Positions 43,469 to 52,381 of a stretch of DNA of 64,000 nucleotides are shown piece by piece. The notes under the pieces are model-generated. The model had not been told where the DNA came from, did no database searches, and saw nothing but the letters and a program-made list of their open reading frames with translations. The stretch's first letter is position 1, and every line of letters begins with the position of its first letter. The translations under genes were made by a program, and so were the position numbers. The stretch is from an uncultured Flavobacteriaceae bacterium (GTDB taxonomy: Bacteria; Bacteroidota; Bacteroidia; Flavobacteriales; Flavobacteriaceae): assembly GCA_947493175.1 (NCBI GenBank), contig CANLQD010000007.1, forward strand, positions 1-64,000, given 5' to 3'.

Positions 43469-44344
43469 ATGGGATTATTTAAAAATCTATTTCGAAAAAA
43501 GGAAACAACCAGAAAACGAGAAGGCAATCCCGACGTATATGATTTGTCGGGAGAAGATGACCGAATGAATTGGGCCATGGAAAAAGCCCGTTTAACCCTG
43601 CATTATTTTGAACAATGTCTGGAAAGCCCAAAAACGGGGCAAGAATACTTTTCAATCAAAGCAAGAATCGAAGATAGCGGTAAAACTGAACACATTTGGC
43701 TTATAGAACCGGGGTTCGACGGCCAAGGGAATATTTTTGGTACCGTTGGCAATGAGCCTATTGACGTCAAAAACGTTTCGATCGATCAAAAAATAGGAAT
43801 TACCGAAGACTTTGTTTCCGATTGGATGATCATTGAACAAGGAAGACTCATTGGCGGGTATACCATTAGGGCCATTCGAGATGGTCTTGCAGAAAGTCAA
43901 TTAAACGATTTTGATCAAAGTCTGGGAGGCATGCATATCGACGAAGGTGAAGATTATTTTAATCCCGATCTAAAAACTCCAGAAGGCGCGATCCTATCCT
44001 TGGAAGAAGCATATGATGCCGATGATTTGGAAAAAGCGCTGTACTGCAAGGATTTTCATAAAGAAGCCGAATTGTTACTAAAAAAAACAGTTAAGATTGA
44101 AATAAACGAAGAAATCATCAGTAGCACCGCGGAAGCATTGCGACTCTCATTTATTCAAAGTCTACAAGAAAGTGGAATGCCGAAGTTTACAGGAATTAAA
44201 AGGGCCTTCCGAAGACAAGCTGTTTCAGAGGTACACTATATCATATCGGAAATCTGTTATCACCCCGATGGAGGTAAATCCGTGCAAAAACTCAACACCT
44301 ATAAAATAGGCGACGAGTGGAAAGTACTCAGTCCGGAAAGCTAA
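43469..44344 (+). CDS. DUF2314 domain protein
   Basis: The 291-residue protein has, after a basic N-terminus, the DUF2314/YegJ-like region (about 25-145: DRMNWAMEKARLTLHYFEQCL, EYFSIKARIEDSGKTEHIWLIEPGFDGQGNIFGTVGNEPI). A second, NTF2-like part follows (about 170-290: ALYCKDFHKEAELLLKKTV, VHYIISEICYHPDGGKSVQKLNTYKIGDEWKVLS). It is cytoplasmic. Its function is unknown. Confidence 0.85.
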   Translation: MGLFKNLFRKKETTRKREGNPDVYDLSGEDDRMNWAMEKARLTLHYFEQCLESPKTGQEYFSIKARIEDSGKTEHIWLIEPGFDGQGNIFGTVGNEPIDVKNVSIDQKIGITEDFVSDWMIIEQGRLIGGYTIRAIRDGLAESQLNDFDQSLGGMHIDEGEDYFNPDLKTPEGAILSLEEAYDADDLEKALYCKDFHKEAELLLKKTVKIEINEEIISSTAEALRLSFIQSLQESGMPKFTGIKRAFRRQAVSEVHYIISEICYHPDGGKSVQKLNTYKIGDEWKVLSPES

Positions 44345-44360
44345 ACGCGAGTTCAACAAT

Positions 44361-44700
44361 ATGGGCTTAAGACTTTTCCAAATTAGGGAGATCGATGATG
44401 CCATAAACCATGACCGAAAATCTTCAAGAGAATGGGATGCCACCCCCTGTTTTACAAGCATTGATATAGCCCATACCTTTTTCCACAAACACCAATTTAG
44501 GCAAGGAATCCAGCTGACAAGTTATGCTGTCGACCCTACCGGCACCAAACCTACAGGCAAGTACAAGGATACATTGTTCCCTTAATTATTTGGGCCATAT
44601 CGAATACAAAATTGCCAAAATCGATTTCGACCACCTCCGAGATGATTATTCAAATGTGGATGGTATAGCGTATCGACGTACCAATAGAAGAAAAAGCTAA
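44361..44700 (+). pseudogene. Frameshifted hypothetical gene
   Basis: A frame from 44361 (MGLRLFQIREIDDAINHDRK onward) stops at 44585. The +1 frame from about 44581 continues LNYLGHIEYKIAKIDFDHLR to a stop at 44700. Joining the two by a single frameshift gives a plausible protein of about 113 residues, with no signal or membrane part. It could be a recently broken gene, or two unrelated frames. It lies directly after the DUF2314 gene. Confidence 0.45.
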
Positions 44701-44871
44701 AAGATTGCTTTTTAGGGATTAAAAATAACCGACACCATACTCAGAATTGTGGGCCGGCAACCAATCTTTTAGCACCATTGCCTTCTCAGCCCTATATGAA
44801 CCCCTCCTGTTTAACCCGCTCTAAAAAGATTGTAAAGAAACCAGTATCTTTATAGGAATAGATAGATTTCC
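44701..44871. other. Intergenic region before the sulfatase gene
   Basis: 170 bp; a TATCTTTA core near 44845 could serve the sulfatase. No gene is seen. Confidence 0.4.
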
Positions 44872-46674
44872 ATGAATAGCACCCGTATTCTAAACAAGCC
44901 ACCTAGACGACTTACGAAACCTCAGGTTTTCTCTTTTATACTCTCGGTATGTTTAACATTGGCCTCCATCGTAACGTTTGCTCAGGAAAATCCGCCGCCA
45001 AATGTTATTTTGATCATTACCGACGACCAAGGCTATGGCGACCTTGGTTATACGGGAAATCCACACATAATCACCCCTACCATCGATAAGCTGGCGTCTG
45101 AAAGCGTCCGATTCAACAACTTTTACGTGTCTCCCGTCTGTGCCCCTACCCGCTCGAGCCTTATGACAGGCAGGTACTCTTTGCGAACCGGTGTTCGGGA
45201 TACATACAATGGCGGTGCTATTATGGCATCGGATGAAGTGACTATTGCCGAAATGTTGAAACAAGCCGATTACAAAACCGGAATTTTTGGCAAATGGCAT
45301 CTAGGGGATAATTACCCCAGCAGACCCAGAGATCAAGGTTTTGATGAATCTGTGATCCATCTTTCGGGCGGTATGGGACAAGTGGGCGATATCACTACTT
45401 ATTTCAAAGGAGATCGCAGCTACTTTGACCCCGTTCTTTGGCACAACGATAAAAAAGAGGCTTATACGGGCTATTGTTCAGATATTTTTACGGAGCAGGC
45501 CATCAATTTTATTGAGAAAAACAAAACCTCACCCTTTTTCTGCTACCTCTCCTTTAACGCACCGCACACCCCCTTACAGGTTCCGGATTCGTACTATCAA
45601 CGCTATAAGGACATTGATCCCTCATCAGGTTTCCAGAACGACAGTCGCCCCTTTAAAAAGATGACAGAAAAAAACAAGGAGGAGGCTAGAAAGGTGTACG
45701 CGATGGTCACAAACATCGATGATAACCTGAATAAGCTCTTCAAACGGTTAGATGAGCTACAAATAGCAGATAATACAATCATCATTTTTATGACCGATAA
45801 CGGCCCACAGCAAACACGATACATAGCCGGCATGCGAGGTTTAAAGGGAAATGTATACCAAGGAGGTGTGCGGGTGCCGTTCTACGTGAAATACCCATCA
45901 TCTGCTGTAAAAGACACGACCATTGAGACGATGGCCGCCCATATTGATGTTTTACCTACACTTGCAGAAATTTGTGGTGTTGAATTCCCCAAAAATAGGC
46001 AGATCGATGGTAAAAGCCTACTTCCGTTGATCAAAGGAAAAGCCATTGATTGGGCCGACAGGTCCCTATTTTTTTATTGGTCTAGAAGGTATCCCGAATT
46101 GTACTACAATATGGCTTTACAAAAGGGAGGTTACAAATTAGTAGGAAAGACCAACTACAATGCCCCGATCGAAGATTTTGAATTATTCAACCTAAAAATC
46201 GACCCCTACGAACAAAACAATATCTTACCGGAATACAAACCGATGGCGAAGCAATTGAAAGAAGCCCTCGATAGTATATACTCCGATTTGCGAACTTCTA
46301 AAAATCTGTTAGATCCACCCCGCATTCCCATCGGCAGTATCCATGAAAATCCGGTTATTCTAAATAGGAACGATGCAGGGGGCGAACGAGGTATGTGGGA
46401 TCAAGAGGAGATATATGGCAAATGGGATGTGCGCATAGAGCAAGGGTACTACGACATCAAGTTTAAGTTTATAAGACCGGTGAAGGCGAATGGTAAAATG
46501 TATTTGGAAACCAATACCTTGGTACAGCAACTATTGAACGAACAGGAAGAGACCGATATGATCGAAATGAAAAGTGTTTTCTTTCCAAAAATGGAATGTG
46601 ATCTGATTCCCTTTTATGCCGTAGATAGAAAAAGAATCTTTCCGCTTTGGGTTGAAATACAAAAAATCAGATAA
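44872..46674 (+). CDS. Arylsulfatase (S1 family)
   Basis: The 600-residue protein cleaves sulfate esters, probably from algal polysaccharides. It has a signal/anchor helix (about 21-38) and the hallmark CAPTR at residues 90-94 (PVCAPTRSSLMTGRYSLRTG), where Cys90 would be converted to formylglycine. Metal-binding residues appear in IITDDQGYGDLGYTGNPHI and MTDNGPQQTRYIAGMRGLKGN. The C-terminal part is larger than in minimal sulfatases. No dedicated formylglycine-generating enzyme was found in the window. Confidence 0.93.
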   Translation: MNSTRILNKPPRRLTKPQVFSFILSVCLTLASIVTFAQENPPPNVILIITDDQGYGDLGYTGNPHIITPTIDKLASESVRFNNFYVSPVCAPTRSSLMTGRYSLRTGVRDTYNGGAIMASDEVTIAEMLKQADYKTGIFGKWHLGDNYPSRPRDQGFDESVIHLSGGMGQVGDITTYFKGDRSYFDPVLWHNDKKEAYTGYCSDIFTEQAINFIEKNKTSPFFCYLSFNAPHTPLQVPDSYYQRYKDIDPSSGFQNDSRPFKKMTEKNKEEARKVYAMVTNIDDNLNKLFKRLDELQIADNTIIIFMTDNGPQQTRYIAGMRGLKGNVYQGGVRVPFYVKYPSSAVKDTTIETMAAHIDVLPTLAEICGVEFPKNRQIDGKSLLPLIKGKAIDWADRSLFFYWSRRYPELYYNMALQKGGYKLVGKTNYNAPIEDFELFNLKIDPYEQNNILPEYKPMAKQLKEALDSIYSDLRTSKNLLDPPRIPIGSIHENPVILNRNDAGGERGMWDQEEIYGKWDVRIEQGYYDIKFKFIRPVKANGKMYLETNTLVQQLLNEQEETDMIEMKSVFFPKMECDLIPFYAVDRKRIFPLWVEIQKIR

Positions 46675-46934
46675 TCTACCTTGCAGCAAGAAGCACAGGA
46701 AATACTTGAACAAGCGATCAAACAACTTTATGCCGATATCGACAAAGCGTCGCTGAATTATTTATTAGGGCAAAGGAGATTCCGATTATGTCGGCACCCC
46801 TTTGAACATAAAAAATACGCTTGTCAAGGGCGCACATACAAGTCCACTTGAACAGCCAGAAGCAGTTTTGAAGTTGATCAACAAACTGTTTTTGTATTAA
46901 TAGGGTTTGTAAACACTATGGGTTGGGCTGTATG
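46675..46934. other. Intergenic region with a gene fragment
   Basis: It contains a hydrolase-like remnant (46769-46900) and otherwise nothing recognisable. It separates the convergent sulfatase and hemL genes. Confidence 0.4.
46769..46900 (+). pseudogene. Remnant of an alpha/beta-hydrolase C-terminus
   Basis: After an upstream TAG a 43-codon frame reads GKGDSDYVGTPLNIKNTLVK and GAHTSPLEQPEAVLKLINKL, then FLY and a stop. The GAHTSPLEQPE stretch resembles the final His region of alpha/beta hydrolases. No start or upstream catalytic part is preserved, so this is likely a decayed 3' end. Confidence 0.4.
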
Positions 46935-48224
46935 CTACACGACCTTTAAATCCAATCTATCCAATGCACCAATGGTCTCATCTAAATCGGAATACGAGAG
47001 TGCATCGTTTAGAAAATAACTTTCAAAAGCACTGGGGGGCAGGTAAACGCCTTGTTCAAGCATCCCATGGAAATAGCGTTTAAAGGTAGCATTGTTCCCA
47101 TTTGCGGCCGTTTTAAAATCAACGACGGGTTCCTCGGTAAAGTGTACGGAAATCATACTACCAAAGCGATTTATTCGATAAGGTATTCCCTTCTTTTTCA
47201 AAACATTGTCAAAGCCCTCCTGTAAATGGACCGTTTTCTCTTCAAGACTCTCGAAAATCTCTGGGCGCTCGTTCAACTCGGTCAGCATGGCGAGTCCAGC
47301 ACTCATCGCCAACGGATTTCCACTCAGTGTCCCAGCTTGGTACACGGGCCCTTCTGGCGCCAAATGAGCCATAATCTCGGCACGGGCGGCAAAGGCTCCT
47401 ACCGGGAGTCCGCCCCCGATGACCTTTCCAAAGGTTACTATATCCGCATCAATACCCAATACCTCTTGTGCTCCGCCTTTCGCCAATCGAAAACCGGTCA
47501 TGACCTCATCAAAGATCAAAAGGATATTTTCAGCGGTACAGAGCGTTCGAAGTCCTTGCATAAACTCGTCGTTAGGGATAATGCAGCCCATATTGCCAGC
47601 AACAGGTTCTATAATGATTGCCGCGATTTCGCCTTGGTTCGCTTTGACCAATGTCTCGACACCTTCTAAGTCATTGTAGTCTGCCAACAGGGTATCCTTG
47701 GCGGTGCCTTGCGTTACACCCGGGCTGTTGGGACTGCCAAAAGTGACCGCTCCGCTCCCCGCTTGGATCAGGAACGAGTCGGAATGTCCGTGGTAACAAC
47801 CCGCAAATTTGATAATCTTGTCTTTACCGGTATAGCCACGGGCCAGGCGCACTGCACTCATACAGGCTTCGGTACCACTGTTCACAAAACGGATCTTATC
47901 GATATTGGGCACCATCGAAACGGCGAGCTTTGCCAATTCGGTCTCAATTTCTGTAGGCATGCCGAACGAGGTACCTTTTTTCGCTTTTTCAATGACCGCA
48001 TTTACAACTGGTTCGTGGGCATGTCCTAAAATCATTGGCCCCCAAGATGCGATGTAATCAATTAGGCGATTCCCATCTTCATCATAGAGATAGGCCCCTT
48101 TGGCCTCTTTTACAAAAATAGGATCGCCGCCAACGGCCTTAAATGCCCTTACGGGAGAGTTGACCCCACCAGGAATATAGTTTTTGGCTTCTGCAAATAG
48201 TGCACTACTACGTTGGTAAATCAT
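46935..48224 (-). CDS. hemL: Glutamate-1-semialdehyde 2,1-aminomutase
   Basis: This PLP enzyme converts glutamate-1-semialdehyde to 5-aminolevulinate in haem synthesis. The 429-residue protein has GGVNSPVRAF near the start, FVNSGTEACMSAVRLARGYTGKDKIIKFAGCYHGHSD, the acid-loop LIFDEVMTGFR, and the PLP lysine in VTFGKVIGGGLPVGAF. The length is normal. It is transcribed alone, 84 bp beyond the wall-hydrolase gene on the same strand. Confidence 0.96.
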   Translation of the reverse strand: MIYQRSSALFAEAKNYIPGGVNSPVRAFKAVGGDPIFVKEAKGAYLYDEDGNRLIDYIASWGPMILGHAHEPVVNAVIEKAKKGTSFGMPTEIETELAKLAVSMVPNIDKIRFVNSGTEACMSAVRLARGYTGKDKIIKFAGCYHGHSDSFLIQAGSGAVTFGSPNSPGVTQGTAKDTLLADYNDLEGVETLVKANQGEIAAIIIEPVAGNMGCIIPNDEFMQGLRTLCTAENILLIFDEVMTGFRLAKGGAQEVLGIDADIVTFGKVIGGGLPVGAFAARAEIMAHLAPEGPVYQAGTLSGNPLAMSAGLAMLTELNERPEIFESLEEKTVHLQEGFDNVLKKKGIPYRINRFGSMISVHFTEEPVVDFKTAANGNNATFKRYFHGMLEQGVYLPPSAFESYFLNDALSYSDLDETIGALDRLDLKVV

Positions 48225-48307
48225 AGACTTTCAAAGTATTTAGCTGTTCGTTTTAGGATACTATATGCAAGTGTGGATAAAAACAACACGATTGAAGACA
48301 GTGTCTA

Positions 48308-49147
48308 TTATTTATTCACCCCAGCGGGACGCACCATTAGTTCCTGTCCTATCGAAATCGTATTGCCCTCCATGCGATTTAGCGTTTTTAGGTCTTCTAC
48401 CGAGACACTATACCTTCGGGAAATAGAATAGAGTGTGTCTCCTTTTTTTACGACATAGGTGGTATTGGCCGAACCCGTATTTGCAGTGTCCTGTCCGTAT
48501 CCCTGTCGTACCACTCCTCTGTCATATTGATATAATTGATGTCTTTCAATAAGGGAAATCAGTTTTTGTGGGTACCGCTTATCCGTCGCATACCCCGCCT
48601 GTTTTAATCCCTTTGCCCAGCGTTTGTAATCGTCACTATCCAACTCAAAAAGACTGGCATAGCGCGAACGACCAGAAAGAAAAATACTATGGTCGCGAAA
48701 TGAATACATCGGGTGATTGTATTTTCGAAAGCACTCCCCTGCTTCGTCATCGTCATGGTAATCACGATCACCTTTCCAACCTTTGTGGCATTTGATACCG
48801 AAATGATTATTGGTTTTAAGGGCAAGTTCCCCTTTTCCAAAACCACTTTCCAATAATCCCTGTGCCAGGGTAATACTAGCGGGGATACCGTAAGCCTTCA
48901 TCTCCATCTGGGCGATTTCGGCAAAAGTCTCAATATATTCTTGGATAGAGTTGATGGGAAATTTCACGAACTTACCGGTATCTTCCGGAAGGGAATAATA
49001 GCCATTGTCTTCGAAGACCTGCTTTTTAGAAGGTTTCGAAACGACCTGTTCCTTTTTCGTTTTTTTGGAATACGTGGTTCTTTTTTTGGCCTTGCAACCA
49101 ATGAGCAACAACCCTAAAACAATGAACAATACCCCTCTTTGTATCAT
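48308..49147 (-). CDS. Peptidoglycan hydrolase lipoprotein (glucosaminidase plus LysM)
   Basis: The 279-residue protein has a lipobox (LLLIGC, Cys about 18) and a basic linker. A glucosaminidase domain (about 70-205) includes SITLAQGLLESGFGKGELALKTNNHFGIKCHKGWKGD, where Glu in LLESGFG is the candidate acid, and KLISLIERHQLYQYD. One LysM repeat (about 228-273, YVVKKGDTLYSISRRYSVSVEDLKTLN) binds peptidoglycan. It is probably outer-membrane-anchored and acts on the cell wall. Its gene overlaps the ACC-deaminase-like gene by 4 bp. Confidence 0.9.
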   Translation of the reverse strand: MIQRGVLFIVLGLLLIGCKAKKRTTYSKKTKKEQVVSKPSKKQVFEDNGYYSLPEDTGKFVKFPINSIQEYIETFAEIAQMEMKAYGIPASITLAQGLLESGFGKGELALKTNNHFGIKCHKGWKGDRDYHDDDEAGECFRKYNHPMYSFRDHSIFLSGRSRYASLFELDSDDYKRWAKGLKQAGYATDKRYPQKLISLIERHQLYQYDRGVVRQGYGQDTANTGSANTTYVVKKGDTLYSISRRYSVSVEDLKTLNRMEGNTISIGQELMVRPAGVNK

Positions 49148-50049
49148 AAATCTAACTGTGGCAAATTTTTCTTTTTCAATACGGGGTTCATTCCCGCTAT
49201 CCCCTGTAATCCTCCTGTGTGAATAGCCAAAATTTTGGTATCCGGCAGGAAGAAATCCTTCTTTACCAAATCAAGGATTCCGAAAAGCATCTTTCCCGTA
49301 TACACGGGGTCCAAAGGAATTTGCGTGCGTTTTTTGAAATCATTGATAAAATTGATCAACGATTCATCAACCTTGGCATACCCACCAAAATGATATCCCG
49401 TTTGCAATTCCCAATTGGTTCTGTGCACAAATTTACGAATATCTTCCTTTAAAAAATCGCCCTTCAAAGCAGGAAAACCTAAAATATGCTGTCTGGTGTC
49501 TGCAGCATTGATGATACCGGACAGCGTTCCTCCGGTACCCACAGCGCAACAAATTACTTGGAATCGACGATCACCATCGCTCAGTATTTCTTCACAGCCT
49601 TTGACGGCCAGTGGATTGGTTCCCCCTTCCGGAATTAGATAGAAAGCGCCAAACTTCTCCTGAAGTCCCTTTAAAAAAGAGGCATTCGATCTTGCCCGGT
49701 ATAACTCCCTCGAAATAAAATAAAAACGCATTCCCTGTTCATGTGCAAAGCACAGCGTCGGGTTGTTTTCCCAGTTATCTTCGAGTTCATCGCCCCGTAC
49801 GACACCTATGCTTTTAAAGCCATTGGCCTTGGCCGCAAAGGCCGTCGCCGCAATGTGGTTCGAATAGGCGCCCCCGAAGGTCAAAAGGGTATCGACCTTG
49901 CGGTTTTTGGCCTCGATCAAGTTGTAGGTAAGTTTGCGAAATTTATTGCCTGAAACAAAGGGATGAATCAAATCTTCTCTCTTGATAGCGAGTTCAATAC
50001 GTTTTTTGGATAAAAGCGGTAGGTATACCTGCTGGTTCGCTATCTTCAC
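49144..50049 (-). CDS. ACC deaminase/D-cysteine desulfhydrase-like PLP enzyme
   Basis: The 301-residue protein is a fold-type II PLP enzyme. Key features are KREDLIHPFVSGNKFRKLTYNL (PLP lysine in SGNKFRK), TFGGAYSNHIAATAFAAKANG and CCAVGTGGTLSGII. Homologs deaminate 1-aminocyclopropane-1-carboxylate or remove sulfide from D-cysteine. Without determining residues for ACC specificity, D-cysteine-like activity is the safer guess. It is coupled to the cell-wall hydrolase gene by a 4-bp overlap. Confidence 0.85.
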   Translation of the reverse strand: MKIANQQVYLPLLSKKRIELAIKREDLIHPFVSGNKFRKLTYNLIEAKNRKVDTLLTFGGAYSNHIAATAFAAKANGFKSIGVVRGDELEDNWENNPTLCFAHEQGMRFYFISRELYRARSNASFLKGLQEKFGAFYLIPEGGTNPLAVKGCEEILSDGDRRFQVICCAVGTGGTLSGIINAADTRQHILGFPALKGDFLKEDIRKFVHRTNWELQTGYHFGGYAKVDESLINFINDFKKRTQIPLDPVYTGKMLFGILDLVKKDFFLPDTKILAIHTGGLQGIAGMNPVLKKKNLPQLDL

Positions 50050-50065
50050 TTGAGGTGTCTAAGCC

Positions 50066-50389
50066 TTAAAGATATTTAATAAAACTGAACCACTTTCGTT
50101 CCTGCGGATATTGCAGGTTCTGTTCGTTGTAATACGCTTCACGTTCAAAACTGATATTTTGGTAACCGCGATAAAAATCGAGATAGAAAAGGGAGCGAAG
50201 CAGCCATTCTGTGATGTAGATAAGATAAAAGGGCACCACCAACAATTCGAGCTGCTGCTTCAGGTGAATTTTCTCATGATTGATCAATACGGTATCATCC
50301 TTTAAGGCATCATCCTTTAAAATAATAAAGGGCCATACAGAGAGACCGACGTAATTTCTATAGAAAAGATGTTTAAAAACCAATATCAT
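50066..50389 (-). CDS. Hypothetical membrane protein with HExxH motif
   Basis: The 107-residue protein has a HEKIH motif in NHEKIHLKQQLELLVVPFYLIYI, where a metal site precedes a hydrophobic stretch, as in truncated M56/M48-like domains. A downstream Glu could act as third ligand (ERFEREAYYN-like region at about 85-92: FEREAYYNEQN). It is conserved in Bacteroidota by my recollection but lacks an assigned family. It is upstream of the PLP enzyme on the same strand. Confidence 0.65.
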   Translation of the reverse strand: MILVFKHLFYRNYVGLSVWPFIILKDDALKDDTVLINHEKIHLKQQLELLVVPFYLIYITEWLLRSLFYLDFYRGYQNISFEREAYYNEQNLQYPQERKWFSFIKYL

Positions 50390-50718
50390 AGTACAGCATT
50401 TAAACGGCCCAATTCAAAGATAATTGTAAAAAGAGCGCTTTGAATGAAAAGCGTATTTTCTTTCCAACAATTGTGCCTAAGGGACAAAATCCCGATAAAT
50501 CCCTATAAAATGTACGTTTTACAAGTCCTATTTGGTCGTTATTAACACAAATCGATTAATTTTGGACATTGATTTAAAAAGCCAAGAAAGCCCTGTTTTC
50601 CGTTTTTTTGACCGAAGATTTCATAAGACCCTGTAACGAACAACTCGGTATTCGATGTTGTTATACCAAAACGTTACAAGCCTAAGCACTTTAAATGGCT
50701 ATCAAAACATAAGCCGGT
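50390..50718. other. Intergenic region between divergent genes
   Basis: 329 bp, A/T-rich with several T and A runs. No gene, repeat or consensus promoter was recognised with confidence. Confidence 0.4.
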
Positions 50719-50877
50719 ATGAAAAAAATAATTCCACTGGAAGAAGGGGATTTTTACTGGGCCGAAAACGGATATCGCGTTTTTACGGCACAGTACCATC
50801 TGAAAAGAGGGTACTGTTGCGAAAGCGGTTGTAGACATTGTCCCTACGGCTACGACCCCAAAACCAACTCACAATAA
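50719..50877 (+). CDS. DUF5522 family small protein
   Basis: A 52-residue frame reading MKKIIPLEEGDFYWAENGYR and VFTAQYHLKRGYCCESGCRHCPY. The cysteine-rich finish RGYCCESGCRHCPYG is the hallmark of DUF5522, a small family common in Bacteroidota, probably metal-binding. It is 77 bp upstream of the DUF4136 lipoprotein gene. It is too short for automatic long-ORF calls but very well supported. Confidence 0.88.
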   Translation: MKKIIPLEEGDFYWAENGYRVFTAQYHLKRGYCCESGCRHCPYGYDPKTNSQ

Positions 50878-50953
50878 AAATCAGTGTTTTCGGCATGATT
50901 ATTGATTCTAAAATTAAAGGAAAATGCAGCAATAACCCGTTAAAAAAATTGAT

Positions 50954-51550
50954 ATGAAGGCACTAAAGACTCTTGCAATACCGATGCTACTCGTTTTATT
51001 CTTAAGTTCTTGTACCTCTGTGAAGGTACTTGCCGACTATGATCGGGAAGCGAACTTCAATACCTATAAAACCTATGCCTTTTACAAAACGGGCATCGAC
51101 AAGGCACAAATATCGGACTTAGATAAGAAACGCATTCTCAAGGCCATTGAGACCGAAATGTCTTCCCGAGGCTTTACCAAATCAGAAAATCCCGATATGT
51201 TGGTCAGTATCTTTACCAAAGAGCGTGAGCAAGTCGACGTCTACAATAACAACTTCGGTTGGGGCGGCTGGGGCGGCTGGGGCTGGGGTGCCGGTTGGGG
51301 CTGGGGCCCAGGTTGGGGCTGGGGTCCTGGATGGGGTGCTGGTTGGGGCGGCAGTCAAGTAAGCACGCGCACCGAGGGTTCACTTTATATTGATTTGGTC
51401 GATACCAAATCCAAATCGCTAGTATGGCAAGGAAGAGGCGTAGGAACATTGAACAATATCAAGAACATCGACAAAAAAGAAGAACGCATACGGGAATTCG
51501 TTTCCGAAATTATGAAAGCCTATCCGCCCGATGCGGTTGCGGTTAACTAA
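50954..51550 (+). CDS. DUF4136 lipoprotein with Gly-Trp-rich insert
   Basis: The 198-residue product has a lipobox (FLSSC, Cys 20) and the DUF4136 pattern: VLADYDREANFNTYKTYAFYK, ILKAIETEMSSRGFTKSENPDMLVSIFT, then SLYIDLVDTKSKSLVWQGRGVG. Between residues about 98 and 133 there is a run of Gly and Trp (GWGGWGGWGWGAGWG and on). The insert sits between two beta parts of the domain and probably forms an exposed loop or membrane-contacting patch. The family function is unknown. It ends at a strong terminator. Confidence 0.85.
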   Translation: MKALKTLAIPMLLVLFLSSCTSVKVLADYDREANFNTYKTYAFYKTGIDKAQISDLDKKRILKAIETEMSSRGFTKSENPDMLVSIFTKEREQVDVYNNNFGWGGWGGWGWGAGWGWGPGWGWGPGWGAGWGGSQVSTRTEGSLYIDLVDTKSKSLVWQGRGVGTLNNIKNIDKKEERIREFVSEIMKAYPPDAVAVN

Positions 51551-51560
51551 ATTTTAGAGA

Positions 51561-51592
51561 AAATCCCTTCATTCAAAAGAAGGGATTTTTTT
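51561..51592 (+). terminator. Intrinsic terminator after the DUF4136 gene
   Basis: AAATCCCTTC (51561-51570) pairs perfectly with GAAGGGATTT (51579-51588) and is followed by T residues. Confidence 0.85.
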
Positions 51593-51870
51593 GGCAAATC
51601 AATGGTTTGTGGCTCATTTTAAATCATGGTGTTCTTTCTTCAAAAAAGAAGTATGCCGGATAAGGTTTCTTGTATCAAAAGATAGTGGGCCTTATTCCTT
51701 TTATTCAGGAAGCAATTTCTGCTGAAACTGTTAGGTTGTTAAAGAAGCACCAAATCGTGTAGCTACGGAATTTTAAAATTTCTTCATCCCTGAAATCGTT
51801 CTTTGTAATCCTTTATTTTTGAAGAAAGACTATCGCTAAGGCACAAAGAACATGTTAATTATTTCTTAAA

Positions 51871-51904
51871 TATGTTGCATATACAACATAAAACACTACT
51901 TTAG
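51871..51904 (+). promoter_or_regulatory. MarR operator overlapping the marR promoter
   Basis: TATGTTG-N6-CAACATA (51871-51890) is an almost perfect palindrome. Its TTG (51875-51877) stands 19 bp before TACTTTAG (51897-51904), so the operator covers the -33 element. Transcription would begin at or next to the ATG at 51909, indicating a nearly leaderless message. Confidence 0.75.
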
Positions 51905-51908
51905 CCTC

Positions 51909-52310
51909 ATGAAATATCCATTGCAACATTGTATCGGGTTTAGGTTAAGACGTTTGTCTCGAATAGCCGATGGGCATATAAGAAAGTTTTTGGGAGACCA
52001 TAAAATTACCGAAAACCAAATGACCATCCTGTTTACATTGCATGAACTGGGGAAGGTAGAGCAAGGAAAGATAGGTGAGGTTCTCCGTCTGGAGCGATCA
52101 ACGATAAGCAGAAACATCAAACTCTTGGAAAAACAGTACCTCGTATTACGGACTGCCGAATATAGGCCAGAGGTAGAACTGACCGACAGCGGTATGGATT
52201 TGGTGAAGACAATCATCCCAGAGTGGGAAAAAGCTATGGATATGTTAGTAGAAAAATTGAACGTCGAGGGTATGGGCGGTCTCAAAAAATTAGAAAACAA
52301 CCTGTTATAA
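51909..52310 (+). CDS. MarR-family regulator of the RND operon
   Basis: The 133-residue protein is a compact MarR-type winged helix: RLRRLSRIADGHIRKFLGDHKITENQMTILFTLHELGKVEQGKIGEVLRLERSTISRNIKLLEKQYLV (recognition helix ERSTISRNIKLLE) and a C-terminal dimerisation helix. It has no Cys cluster. Identical palindromes lie before its own gene and before the tolC gene 72 bp downstream, so it is the likely repressor of both. Confidence 0.9.
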   Translation: MKYPLQHCIGFRLRRLSRIADGHIRKFLGDHKITENQMTILFTLHELGKVEQGKIGEVLRLERSTISRNIKLLEKQYLVLRTAEYRPEVELTDSGMDLVKTIIPEWEKAMDMLVEKLNVEGMGGLKKLENNLL

Positions 52311-52322
52311 TTTTTTAATCTA

Positions 52323-52342
52323 TATGTTGCATATACAACATG
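52323..52342 (+). promoter_or_regulatory. MarR operator before the tolC-type gene
   Basis: TATGTTG-N6-CAACAT with the same six central bases as the site at 51871 (19 of 20 positions identical). An upstream in-frame ATG at 52340 lies inside this site, which supports the ATG at 52382 as the start of the tolC-like gene. No clear -7 core was found. Confidence 0.75.
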
Positions 52343-52381
52343 CGGATTAACACAATAATGCGATTTTTAAACACCTTGATT

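Larger units (their letters stand above)
51551..51908. other. Intergenic region with terminator and MarR operator
   Basis: It contains the terminator at 51561-51592 and the operator/promoter of the next gene at 51871-51904. Positions 51600-51860 show nothing recognisable. Confidence 0.5.
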
